Assembly (NCBI RefSeq): GCF_900497805.2
Contig: NW_020954576.1
Location: forward strand, 67,298,061-67,362,060
DNA from: Vombatus ursinus
Taxonomy: Eukaryota; Chordata; Mammalia; Diprotodontia; Vombatidae
Reading direction: 5' to 3'
Length of the DNA stretch: 64,000 nt
Part shown: positions 45,266 to 56,344 of the stretch, in pieces
How the letters are laid out: every line of letters starts with the position of its first letter
Numbering within the stretch: position 1 is the first letter of the stretch
Notes under the pieces: generated by a model
The model's database searches: none
The model's input: only the letters and a program-made list of their open reading frames with translations
What the model was told of the DNA's origin: nothing
Program-made: the position numbers and the translations under genes

Positions 45266-46119
45266 GTACGTCATGCAAATTGTCTTCCATTTCAGCACCT
45301 TGAGAACAAATTTTCATTTGCTGTAACCTGGACCAATTTTCCTGGCTGATATTTAGTTTTTAGCAAACAAAAGCAAATTTTTATAATTTCAATGCATTTG
45401 AATGAGATGTGGCAATGTTTTGTCACAATCCTTCAGAACAAAATTTACCTGTATAGAGAAATGATTGCAGTTTAACAAAGTAACTAAGAAGACAATTCTT
45501 TTTTCACTAAGAATTCTTACTTTTTTCATATCATTGAAATCAGTTGGTAAACATTTTTAATATAATATTTCAACAAATATAACTTTTTTTGTTGACTTAT
45601 ATAATCCAAGTCTTTGTTTTACCCAAATATAAGTCTACAAACAACTCTAGATGCATTTGAAGTAGAAGTTGGAAAGACTCAACTATAAAATATTTTTTAA
45701 AATCCTAATTTCTTTTTGAAACATTTACCAACCAAGCAGAAAAATATTATTGTTACATTGTATATCTGTATCTATCTATGTGTCTATCTATACTTTTATA
45801 CTTTGATGGGTATATGATTTCATCAGTATGGGTACTCTTCCTACTGATACAAATTAGAACTCCAACATGCTTTCTTATCCTGTGTGATTTCCTGTCATGT
45901 TTTCTACTAGGTCTTTCAAATAGGATTTACTCAATAGACTAGAGGTCTTCCTCTTAGTCTTTTGGTGTCTTAGTGGTATCAATTATTACCCCTTATTTTA
46001 TTTATGTTCAATAAAATCTTAATCCACTGGAGTGGTAGTGACCATGGATTTTCAAAGGCAATGCAAGCAGAAGCATAATTCCTTCAGGTATTAGCAACCT
46101 GGAAAGATACATATAAAGA

Positions 46120-46155
46120 CTTAGAGTTATGTCTCTTCTTAGAGTTATGTCTCTT
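46120..46155. repeat. Perfect 18-bp tandem duplication
   Basis: CTTAGAGTTATGTCTCTT twice, without a mismatch. Confidence 0.95.
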
Positions 46156-46210
46156 GTTTGAAAACCAACCTGACTAGGTAAAGAAAGTCATTATCAAAAA
46201 TAAATCCCCA

Positions 46211-46368
46211 GGACAGCTAGGTGGCTCAGTGGATAGAGTATCAACCCTCAAATCAGGAGGACCTGAGTTCAAATGCGGCCTTAGACCAAACGCTTGACAC
46301 TTACTAGCTGTGTGACCCTGGACAAGTCACTTAACCCCAACTGACTAAAAAAATAAATAAATAAATAA
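46211..46368 (+). mobile_element. tRNA-derived marsupial SINE, sense
   Basis: GGACAGCTAGGTGGCTCAGT, AGGAGGACCTGAGTTCAAAT, ACTTACTAGCTGTGTGACCC, CTTAACCCCAACTGACTAAA and an AAATAAATAAAT tail. AAATCCCCA before and GAATCTCCA after may be a worn target duplication. Confidence 0.9.
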
Positions 46369-46829
46369 AAGAGTGAATCTCCAAGCAGTGACTTTTTTTT
46401 GGCTACAGAAAACCCAAAATGCATACACATATGATGGTGTTGGTTTTATCTTACATTTAATCCTTGAAAATATCCCATACTTTATAACTGAACTTATGAA
46501 TACAAGTAAGTGGTAGGGTATTTATAGCTGTGAGGATATGAATATCTTCTCTATAGCCCTTCTTTCTCTATGTTCTATAACTGTGACTATCCAACTAGAC
46601 ACTGTATTCAAGGAGTTAAGGTTAGGAACTTGTTTCCTCATTTTAGAAGCTAAGTTGCATGGCGGCGGGGGCTGCTTAGGTATGGTTTAGTACACTTACA
46701 CTTTTTCCCATAACAGTAGTTCACTAAAGGAAGCTTCAATCTAGAGCATATACTGTAATAACACATATTGTTGTTAGAATCTTCATTGCCAGAGGTAGTA
46801 TGAGGAAGCAATATGAAGTGTCAACTAAA

Positions 46830-47412
46830 AAAGCCAATAAAGCCTCAAGATGCATAAATAGAAGTACATCTGTCCAAAACAAGGGAGATTATAGGCCAAC
46901 AACACTCTGTCCTAGTCAGAACACACCTGGATAATTGTGTTTAGTTCTGGCTGCTATGTGTTTTAAGGAGATTGACAAACTATACTATATCTAAAAGAAG
47001 ATAACTAGGAAGGTGAGGGGACAGACCACCGTACCAAGTGAGGATTTGGAATGATTGATTCAGAGAAGGGGAGACATGGGCCAGAGGTGAGGTAGACTGG
47101 AGGGAACATATTAACTCTTTAAATGTTTGAATGGCTGTCATGAGGAAGAGGGATTCACTTTGTTTACTTGTAGGTTCTAGGGACAGAATTAGGATTCTCC
47201 AAGTTGCAGAGAATCAAATTTTGGCTAGCTCCTAGGAAAAACATTTGATGATTAGAGTTGTCCAAATGTGAGTTTCCTTTCACTAATGATATTCAGTGAA
47301 GAGGTAGGATGTCCATTTGTGTGTGATATTGTAGAAGGTTGCAACTCAGATGTGGGTTGGATTAGATGGCTTCTGTGGTCCTTTCCAATTCTGACATCTT
47401 ATGCTTTATGTT
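46830..47412 (+). mobile_element. CR1/L3 LINE 3' region, sense
   Basis: AAGCCAATAAAGCCTCAAGA, ACTCTGTCCTAGTCAGAACA, AATTGTGTTTAGTTCTGGCT, AGGAGATTGACAAACTATAC, TTTGAATGGCTGTCATGAGG, AAGAGGGATTCACTTTG, GGGTTGGATTAGATGGCTTC and TCCTTTCCAATTCTGAC. Confidence 0.82.
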
Positions 47413-47549
47413 TTTTCTGTGGCACAGTAACTGATTAACAGCATAGGTTAAGATGGTGGTGTGACTGCAGAAACACACACCATCTAATAAGATAATGTAA
47501 ACACAACTCTTTGCAGCTATAAGGTGTTAAATAAATGCATTGTTATTGT

Positions 47550-47735
47550 TTAAGATCGTGTGTAAAATGGAAACAATTTGATCTGGCAGTCAGAGGACCT
47601 GAGTCTGAATCCCTCTTCTCCTGCTTTTGTGACCATCAACAATTCACTTCCTTTCTCTAGCCTTCAGTTTTCTCATCTATAAAATGAGATGATCCCCATT
47701 ATCCCTTTCAGTTCTGCATCTTTGATCCTCTGGCT
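47550..47735 (+). repeat. MIR/CORE-SINE, sense
   Basis: TCAGAGGACCTGAGTCTGAA, GCCTTCAGTTTTCTCATCTA, TAAAATGAGATGATCCCCAT, TATCCCTTTCAGTTCTGCAT. Confidence 0.7.
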
Positions 47736-48854
47736 ACAACTCTTAAGCCAGTTTTTTTTCATGTATAGTTCATCATTACATATCTGAATTGATTGGGATC
47801 AAGCATAATCCTGGTGGGAAAGGGAAATTGGAGAGCATGGGAGAGAGCCTTGAGAGTCACGATATAGAGGTCATTATATCATATCATACTAAGTGATACA
47901 CTGAAACATCTTGAGTGTTTGTGTAATTCCAAGGCATAAGTATTCTACCCTGTTTAAGAGCATAGAAGGATCCCTTTTGCAGATGATTTGTACAGTAAGT
48001 GGCTTAGGTAAGCTAGACTTATCCATAAGTGGGACACATAAAAACAAAGTTCCACTCTATGATGTACTCTCAGTTATCTACTTGAGAAGAAACACCTGTC
48101 ACAGATCTTGATATCTTCTAAAAGAATAACTACTTGAGAAGTATGTGATTTTTTATTTTTTTACAACTTTCAATTATAGTAAAGGACTTACTACATAGAT
48201 ATTACCTTTAAGCTATTCATGAAATTTTCAATATAAATCCTTTTGATTGGAAGGTAGGATTATCTGTCTGTTAATTTTCTTTAGTGAAGTCTTTCCTGTA
48301 TTAATTTTTGTTGGTTGTACTGACACGTGGAAAGGATGCATCATTTTAGTTCGTATGGTTAGAGTGTCAAAGTAATGCAGCACTGAATCAAATCCCTCTC
48401 TCTATGACCAAAGGTTGAACCTCATATCACAGCCAGCTGTTTTGCATGTGAAGCTGTTGATCATAAGGGAAAATGAGTAAGATACTGGTTGTGGTTCAGT
48501 CCATGTGAATCCATTACAATTACTAAAAATGACAACAATAACAAAACAGCACCATGACATGTCACTACTGCCACTTTCATTGGGGAGCATGTTTATTTTC
48601 TAAAATTTGATGAATATGGATTTTAATTTTGTAGGTATCTGTGTCAAATAAATATTTAGTCTCACTTCAGCTCTTAGGAAACAAATGTTCATTTCCATAA
48701 CAAAACTGTCCACCATAATGCCTATCCTTATTGGCATTCAGAGCCCAGAGGATTTGGATGAATTTTCATCAGGACAGGACTGATGAGAAACACCAGATTT
48801 TATAGTATCTATCAGACATCAGGATCATTACAAAACTTTAAATACTAATGATGG

Positions 48855-48985
48855 CATTCATTTAATTTGCGCATTCATTCAATTATGGGGCACCTACTAT
48901 GTACGGGGCATAGTTCTACATGCTATGAGGTTAAATAATATGTCTTTGACCTCAAGAAACATTCATTGTAGTAGGTCAAAGTTAT
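48855..48985. repeat. Ancient repeat head, class not assigned
   Basis: CATTCATTCAATTATGGGGC, ACCTACTATGTACGGGGCAT, GACCTCAAGAAACATTCATT. Like the heads at 31930 and 63368. Confidence 0.4.
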
Positions 48986-49057
48986 AACTAAAATTCATTT
49001 AAGTACCATCTATTTATTATTTTACCCTTGGAGTAGTTGATTAATAGTGTTTCAGAT

Positions 49058-49115
49058 TGTGTATGTGTGTGTGTGTGTGTGTGTGCGTGTGTGTGCTCAC
49101 ACACGTGCATGTGTG
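49058..49115. repeat. (GT)n microsatellite
   Basis: TGTATGTGTGTGTGTGTGTG with interruptions. Confidence 0.9.
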
Positions 49116-49531
49116 TGTAAATAAAATGGGTGTATTCAGGAATGGGAAAGGGTTAGTTCAGACTATATGCCAACATTCAAAGTAGATTTTAGAAATATTG
49201 AGCACCAAACATTTATTGGTATATATTTTCATTAATGCAGATATTTCCAAATATTCAGTGACATAATGGAATGGGCAAAAATGCACTTTTAGCTTCTGAT
49301 TTCCTTCAGTAGTTATATACTTATGGATTTCATATAGATTGCTTCTATATTAATTAGCTTTGCTTCCAATTTTTTTTGTTTCTTTACTTATAGTATGTGC
49401 TTATTTAACCATGTTTGTTAAGGTATGCACTTAAAGATTCTTTCTTTAGTATTTTTTACTCCCATATTCTGCTCAGATAATTGATTCTTTCTGCGTGACA
49501 TCATGTTGCTTTTTTCTTGCTCATATATCAG

Positions 49532-49637
49532 CTGTTTTTTTCTTTTTCTCTCCCTTTTCTTCTTTCTCCCCATCTTTTCTCCCTTCCCCCCCCTTCCCTT
49601 TTCTCTCTCTCTCTCTTTTTTTTCCTTTCGTCTTCAG
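49532..49637 (+). promoter_or_regulatory. Long AG-free pyrimidine tract before exon 63
   Basis: From 49532 to the acceptor AG at 49636-49637 there is no AG in 104 bases, and nearly all are C or T (TCTTTTTCTCTCCC, CCCCCCCC near 49589, CTCTCTCTCT near 49604). Such an AG exclusion zone is known to allow branch points far from the acceptor. The branch site itself was not fixed. Confidence 0.7.
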
Positions 49638-49687
49638 CCTATTCTGCAAACTTGGAGTTCTTGTCAGGCATAGGATTTCACTGTTTG
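49638..49687 (+). CDS. RYR2: RYR2 exon 63 (about residues 3006-3023)
   Basis: 50 bases, the shortest exon here: last base of Ser3006, then LFCKLGVLVRHRISLF and the first base of Gly3023. Part of HD2. Its length is not a multiple of three, so skipping would break the frame. Acceptor TCTTCAG, donor TTTG/GTAAGG. Its flanks carry a long pyrimidine tract upstream and a TGCATG cluster downstream. Confidence 0.96.
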
Positions 49688-49769
49688 GTAAGGAGACCCT
49701 TGACAAATACCAGCATGGCCATCACTTGGTTTTCTTTGCCATTTTGCATTGTGTTGTGTCTTGCTTTGT

Positions 49770-49803
49770 TGCATGAATGCATGGTTGCATGGCTGCATGC
49801 ATG
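49770..49803 (+). promoter_or_regulatory. Cluster of five TGCATG motifs (RBFOX-type)
   Basis: TGCATG occurs at 49770, 49778, 49786, 49794 and 49798 (the last two overlap), 83-116 bases after the last base of exon 63. UGCAUG is the known RBFOX1/2/3 site, and downstream intronic sites promote inclusion of the upstream exon. Function here is inferred. Confidence 0.55.
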
Positions 49804-50537
49804 GTCATCATTGGCTAAAAGAATGTTTTATGGCTGATTTTACTTAGCAATTCCAAATGATGTAATTGAGTGTGTGGCAAGTTTTATTTGCTAGTTCAAA
49901 ATAATTGATATTTGAGGGATATTTTCAAAAGCTTAGAAGGAAGTGGTAGCTTCTGCCATATCCTGTTTTCATTAAGCATAGGAAAAAAAATTGTACCTGT
50001 ACTTTATTCCAAAATTCCAAAAATTGTACTGTACCTTATTTATGCCTTAATTTCGATTAAAGTCCTATTATGAAGAAAATCCTGTTATATGCAATCTCTA
50101 ATTCATATACAGTGGACTATTCCTCTCTTTTCTTATGCTCTGAATTCCATTTGCATTTCAGATATTGGAGCTTAGTCATGAGCAAGTCTTAGTGAAAAAA
50201 AAATGGAGTGCAGGGAGGAGAACCTTATTATACCAGGCATTTTGTAGTTTCTGGCTCTGAAAAAGATATAGTTTAATGTCTTTTCCCAGATTTGAAGTAT
50301 AGTCACACATTTTCCATAGTCTTGTCTTTGATCTAAGCTGTTAGGTAACATTTTGCAATCTTGTGTTTCCCATTTTATTATAGCTCCTTTTGGCAGGTGC
50401 TAGAGCAAATTTGAACTACTTATCAATTTAGGATAGTTCCTGGATGATTTCACTTTTAAAATGTTCTTTTTGATTCTCTGATAGCTATGCAATGCAGTTT
50501 GTGAACGTTTCATTCCATTCACAGGGAAAACTAAGTC

Positions 50538-50582
<45 letters not shown>
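50538..50582. repeat. (GT)n microsatellite
   Basis: GTGTGTGTGTATATGTGTGT then about 13 further GT units. Confidence 0.92.
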
Positions 50583-50583
<1 letters not shown>

Positions 50584-52505
50584 CCCATACATTATTTTGA
50601 AACTTTCCATTTCATGATGAGACCCATTCATTTTCTGTTGGAAATAATAGGATAACACTATTCATTTTCTAAAATTATTCTTTGATGTTAAACTATTATA
50701 TTCAGTGTCTTGTTTCTTTTAAACATTCTTAAGTTTTGCATTTGTGTTCTTATTATTTTAGAAATCAATATGAGAATTATCTATACAATAGTATCTACTT
50801 AATTTACTTTAGTTTTAACTTATTAGCAGAGAAGAAAATTTTTATGAAAATTATTCAGCCTTTCTTTTAACAGTAATTTCATATTTCTCCCCTCTGTCCT
50901 CTAACAGAATGGTCTAATAATACACAACTCTGTTGAAGAACATTTGTCAATGTCACTCTGTGCCTCGTGTCATAATATAATTCTAAATTGTGCTCTGTGG
51001 TGACTCATTTCCTTATGCATTATGAATTCTTCTATTCCTTGACTATCCATTCCTTTCTATCACTTCCCTTTTGTGTCATTATAAAATTATTAATTGCAAA
51101 GAAACAAATCATAGAATTTTGAGCAAGGGATGATCAATTCAGAAGTATGGTGTTGGTCTATTATTTATTCAAACTTTTTCTAACCCTTGTTAGTTCAGTT
51201 AGCAATTTCATGTTTAATCTTATCAATTTTTAACTGTAAATAAGAATAGTAGACCTTCCTTAAAAATTTGTGGATTGCTCAGTTTTATATTATTTGTCAC
51301 GTGCTATTCTAGTACACGTAGTGACAACTTCCACTAGAATTCTATAAAATTCTAGTTTTCTGTTTATGCATTTTTCATACAGTACTTACTTTATTTTTTG
51401 GGAAGACTTAAAATATGAAATATAAAAAATTAGATAGTACTAATATATGTGTGTTACTGATGAATTCTGTGTAAATCAATTTTCAATAATTTTCTCATCT
51501 AAATTCTGTAGGAAGTCTTTTTTTTAAGTGAAAACAGTGGTGAATCCTTTTGTAAAGCAAATAGTTCTTTTCTAAAACAAAGTCTCCAAATTGTCAATTA
51601 TGTAAATTTAGGTATTCTTAAAGTGATAAATACCTATAAAATGTTATTTTTAGCAGTCCTTCTTAGAATATTTCACATCATTTTTGCTTTTTTATTGTTA
51701 TAATTATTATATTTATTATTAAATATTATCATAGTATAATAAATAATATATTAATAATCTCTTATAATAATATTTCCAATTTTGTATCTTAAATTTTGAC
51801 TGGTACAGCCTGAGTTGATTTTAACTTTTCTTTGGTTAGAAATTATTTTTATGATCTGAATTTCAGAATCATAGACACAAATCCAAGTGGAACCACTTGA
51901 AGAAATGAGTAGGTTATAATTATCCTTATGGTAATAATTACAGCATGTGATGGGTATTTGTTGGATATTATAATCATATTCCCAAGTTGCTGTCATCTGA
52001 CATCTATATTACCAAGTCTTATTAATTAACTTGATATGTGTCTACTAATATATGTCAAACGAGGCTCCATTGAAACACGTCTGTATACACACACATATAT
52101 ATGACCTTTTTTGGAGATTGCAACTAAGATACTAAAATATCTTTTTAAGTTAGTTTCAGGAAAGGTAAGTTATAGAAACAGGAGAACTCATTTCACAGAA
52201 GATAAAAATTCAAAACGGAGAAATAGCATCATATAGACAAGACATAAATGTTGAAGAATATATTCTGTAAATTAAAAATAAATCCTGCCTTTGTATTCTT
52301 GGGCAAGTCTAGGTGGGCCTAGATTGTAATGATGGAGGCAAACCTTTCTAGTAGAGTTAGGTAGAAGTATGTAGCAACCCTTTTTTTCCCTAGCATAAAG
52401 GATCCACTATTCATAGAGGTGCCTCTTCTCATCTTGCTCATTTTTTTCACCATTTTTTTCAGACTAGAAATTTTCTTTATCATTTTCAAGGAAGTGACAT
52501 AGGAG

Positions 52506-53885
52506 ACTTTAAAAAAATTTTAATATAGTTAATATTTTAATTTTCTTCAATTACATGTTCAAACAATTTTTAATACTATTTTTTAAAAATTTTGAGTTTA
52601 AAATTCTCTTCCTTCCTCCATCTCCTCCTCCCTTATTTAGAAGGCAAGCAATTTGATATAGGTTATACATGTGAAGCAGCAAAACATATTTCCATGTTAG
52701 TCATGTTGTGAAAGAGAATACAGACCAAAAAACCCAAGAAAAATAAAGATAAGAAATATGCTTTCATCTGCATTCAGACTCCATCAGTTCCTTCTCTGGA
52801 GATGGATAGCTTTTTTCATCATAGGTCCTTTGGGATTGTCTTGGATCGTTGTATTGCTAAGAGTAGCCAAGTAATTCATAGTTGATCATAGTACAATATT
52901 GCTATTGACGTGTGCAATGTTCTCCTTACTTGGCTCATTTCACTTTGTATCAGTTCATGTAATTCTTTACAGGTTTTTCTAAGAGCATCCTGCTCATCAT
53001 TTCATATAGTAATATTCCATCATATTTGCATACCTCAACTTGTTCAGCCATTCTCCAATTGCTATGGAATCTCCTCAGTTTTCAATTCTTTGTCACCACA
53101 AAAAAGCTGCTATAAATATTTTGGGGCTTATATGTTCTTTTCCTTTTTGATATTTATCTCTTTGGGGTACAGATCTAGTAGTGGTATTGCTGGGTCAAAG
53201 GATATAGATAGTTTTATAGCTCTTTGGGCATAGCTCCAAATTGCTCTCCAGAATGGTTGAATCAGTTATCAACTCCAATAGTACATTAATGTCTCAATTT
53301 TTCCACATCCCCTCTATCATTTGTTATTTTCCTTTTTTGTCATGTTAGCCAATCTGTTAGGTGTGGGTGGTACTTCAGAGTTGTTTTAATTTGCATTTCT
53401 CTAATAAATAGTGATTTAGAGCATTTTATATGATAATAACTAGCTTTGGTTCCTTCGTCTGAAAACTTCCTGTTCATATCCTTTGACGATTTATCATTTG
53501 GGGAATGGCTCTTATTTTTCATAGCTTTGGCTCAGTTCTCTATGTATTTGAGAAATGAGGCCTTTATCAGAGAAATTTGCTATAAAACTTTTTTCATAGT
53601 TATGATTACTATGTATTTCCCTCAGTCCTACTTTTCCCCCTGTTTATCACACACTGTCTCTCCTTTTACCCTGTCCATACTCAAAAGTATTTTGCTTCTG
53701 ACTACTGCCTCCCCCAATCTTCCCTCCCTTCTATTAGGACCCTCTTGCCACTCTCCACCCCCCCCACAAACCCCTTTCACTTATCCCTTTTCCCTCATGC
53801 TTTCCTATAGGGTAAGATAGATGTCTGTGCCCAGCTGAGTGTGTCTGTTATTTCTTGTGTATGAATTTTGAAGAGAGTAAGGTTC
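52506..53885 (-). mobile_element. L1 LINE 3' part (ORF2 end and 3' UTR), antisense
   Basis: The + strand gives, in reverse order of the element, CTCTGGAGATGGATAGCTTT, TCATGTAATTCTTTACAGGT, TTGTCACCACAAAAAAGCTG, TGGTATTGCTGGGTCAAAGG, GCTCTCCAGAATGGTTGAAT, AATCTGTTAGGTGTGGGTGG, TAATTTGCATTTCTCTAATA and ATGAGGCCTTTATCAGAGAA. 53640-53885 continues with CT-rich L1-linked sequence. The bulk of ORF2 is missing between this part and the ORF1 part at 54450. Confidence 0.85.
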
Positions 53886-54449
53886 AAACTTTATCACATT
53901 GTTTGGACCTATCCCTGTGTGGCTGAGAAACTGGACCACCTTTCCCTGCTGCTTAGAGATCCTTAACCAAGTTCCTAAGTTATGCTGACCAGAAACTCAA
54001 TCAGACCCAAAGATAAATGAAAGGAGCTTTCTAACAATTGTACATCTTAAGCAATTCATATGTCTTCTCTGCAAATTGGCCATATACTGACCAATCAGTA
54101 CTGTTTCTTTGTTCCTTTGATTTACAGTTACTTGGGGGTGTGGGATACCTCTTTTTCTGAATTCAGGCAGTTGCACTTATTCACTCTCCCCTTCCCAAAT
54201 TGGAAAGTCCCAAATCTTTCCTCTGTTTAGAAATCAGATTATCTAATATTATATTGTTTCCTTTGAATTAATTTTCCTTATTTGATTAATTGTTTTTAAT
54301 GTATAAAAGTCTGTCTCCTCCTGTATTCAGGGTCTAAGCCCAGGTTAAGGAAGTCTGGTCCTGGTTTCTTGGGCAATTGGCATGCATTGCTTAATAAATT
54401 GATATGCTTGGAAGATTGAGCCTTTATTTCCTCAGTCATTTAATCTTTC
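53886..54449 (+). mobile_element. Solo LTR-like insertion in the antisense L1
   Basis: Interrupts the L1-derived sequence. It has a TATA-like GTATAAAAGTCTGTCTCC at about 54301-54318 and an AATAAA at about 54394, in the spacing of U3-R of an LTR, in sense to RYR2. Ends approximate, ERV family not assigned, no internal region. It must be younger than the L1 it splits. Confidence 0.5.
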
Positions 54450-55680
54450 ATTTGCCATCAAATTATTTCTCCTTGATCTGTTTTCTAGGTCAGTTGTTTT
54501 TCCAATGAAATGTTTTACGTTTTCTTCTATTTTTTTAATTCTTTTGATGTTGTTTTATTGTTTATTGATGTCTCGTGTAGTCATTAGCTTCCACTTGCAC
54601 AATTCTGATTTTTAAGAGATTATTTTCTTCAGTGAGCTGTTATACCATCTTTTCCATTTTGCAAATTCTGCTTTTTAAGGAGTTCTTTTCAGTGGTGTGC
54701 TTCTTTTACCATTTGGCCTATTCTGTTTCTAAGGTGCTATTTTCTTAAGTATTTTTTTTGTGCCTCTTTTAGCAAGTTATTGACCCTTTTTTCATGATTT
54801 TCTTGTATCACTGTCATTTCTTTTCCTAATGTTTCCTCTACCTCTTTTATTTGATTATTAAAATCCTTTTTGAGCTCTTCCAGGAATTCTTTTTGGGAAC
54901 TGAGACCAATTCACATTTTTCTTTGAGGCTTTGGATGTAGTAGTTTTGGCTTTGTTGTCTTATTCTGAGTTTGTTTTAATTTTTCTTGTCACCATAATTA
55001 CTTTCTATAATTAGGCTCTTTTTTATTGTTTGCTCATTTTTCCAGCCTATTTCTCTTAACTTTTAATTTTATATTAAAGTTGGGTTCTACTCCCAAGATG
55101 GAGGGGGCACTGTCCTAAGCTTCAGGTTTTTCTGTGTAGCTGTTTTCAGAGCTAGTTTGGGGTGGTGCTCCTGTAAGTTTTCAGTTTTTCCAATGTGATA
55201 TGATCTAAGGAGAGGTATTTGCTACATGCCTGGTCTATGCTCTGGTCTGTGCATCACAAACACTCTTTTTAACCCTGGAACTGTGACCAAGGTCCCAGTT
55301 CCCCTGTGGCCATAAGCTCTGGTGTGCTAGTACTCCTAGCCCTGGGACTGCAACCCAGGACTGCCACCCAGATCAGAGGATGGGCAATGTAACAGAGTCT
55401 TCCACACAGTATCAGCAAAGAGCCACAGTTGACTCAGTTGCCCCCAAGGCCTGCTGCTAGTATGTTGGAGTGCAGTGTCCTCCACTCTTACCCTGGTCTA
55501 CAGACCTTTCCTGCCAATTTTTTAAGTTGTCTTGGACTGAAAATTGTTTTACAACCATTCTATTGTGGGTTCTTCAGCTCCAGAATTTGTGCTGAGGCAT
55601 TACTTAAAGTTGTTTGAAGGGGAACTAGGAAGACCTCAGGCAAGTCCCTGCCTTTTTTCTGCCATCTTGGCTCTTCCCCC
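54450..55680 (-). mobile_element. L1 LINE 5' part (5' UTR and ORF1 coiled coil), antisense
   Basis: The + strand holds CTAGGTCAGTTGTTTTTCCA, TTTTTAAGAGATTATTTTCT, TTCTTTTCAGTGG, TTGAGCTCTTCCAGGAATTC: the reverse complement of a Lys/Glu-rich ORF1 coiled coil. It ends at about 55640-55680 as the reverse complement of GGGGGAAGAGCCAAGATGGC, a typical L1 5' start. With the part at 52506 it forms an element having both ends but little ORF2. Confidence 0.7.
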
Positions 55681-55692
55681 TCAACAGTTATC

Positions 55693-55733
55693 TTGACAAC
55701 CACTGTTTTTTGTTTTTGTTTTTGACAACCACT
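55693..55733 (-). mobile_element. Tail-only retroinsertion (poly(A) with target duplication)
   Basis: TTGACAACCACT at 55693-55704 and 55722-55733 flanks a 17-base T-rich stretch (GTTTTTTGTTTTTGTTT). This looks like insertion of only an A-tail in antisense. Confidence 0.55.
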
Positions 55734-56344
55734 CTTGCTGCAGCCTAAGTAGGCTATGGTATTTCCATGAACCAAAGCAAAACTCTCCATAACAAAATCA
55801 AAAGAACAATGACATTGGTGGCACAGATGTCTGTAGAATAGGGCTTCAGTGTAGACTTTCTAGGATCCATCTGGAAATAAGTTTTCTAAGTTTTATCTTT
55901 TCTTATAATGAAAAGGAGGTAGCAAGTAGCAGAAGTTCATTCAATTTGAGGATTATTTTATTTTTTTTATTTTTCCAGAACCCCAATTTTTCTTTTGTTT
56001 TCTCAAATCTTAAAAATGAGGCTTTAGTCAAAGTTAGGAAAATAATCTATTTTATATAGATTTGGAAATTTTATTACAGAGAAAAATATATATTGATTCC
56101 TGAAAAGATAATTGAAAACTCATAAGAAATAAATAAGCTTAAATAGAAAATAGCAGGTTATTTAAAGCTCTTCAGTTAACCATGTCATTGAACTTAATAG
56201 TGACTTGTACATACTCATGTTAATCATCATTAAACTATAAAGATTTATTGTACTATTGAGTCAACTCTGAATTATGCTGCTATTTCTTTAGGAGTCATAG
56301 ATTATACCCACATATTCCATTGGGGGTATCCTGGCAAATTTATC

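Larger units (their letters stand above)
41836..49637. other. RYR2 intron 62
   Basis: 7.8 kb. It holds an antisense L1 at 42162-42864, a SINE at 42968-43115, TATC-type units near 43293-43335, AC repeats at 44301-44420, CORE-SINEs at 45085-45265 and 47550-47735, a SINE at 46211-46368, an 18-bp tandem duplication at 46120-46155, CR1/L3 at 46830-47412, a repeat head at 48855-48985 and GT repeats at 49058-49115. 43340-44290, 44430-45080, 45270-46110 and 47740-48850 show little else. The last 100 bases are pure pyrimidine-rich. Confidence 0.8.

Noticed and set aside
49495-49837. Overlapping + and - ORFs of 61-106 codons around exon 63
   Set aside because: They arise from the CT-rich tract and from reading through exon 63; only the 50-base exon in the RYR2 frame fits known protein.
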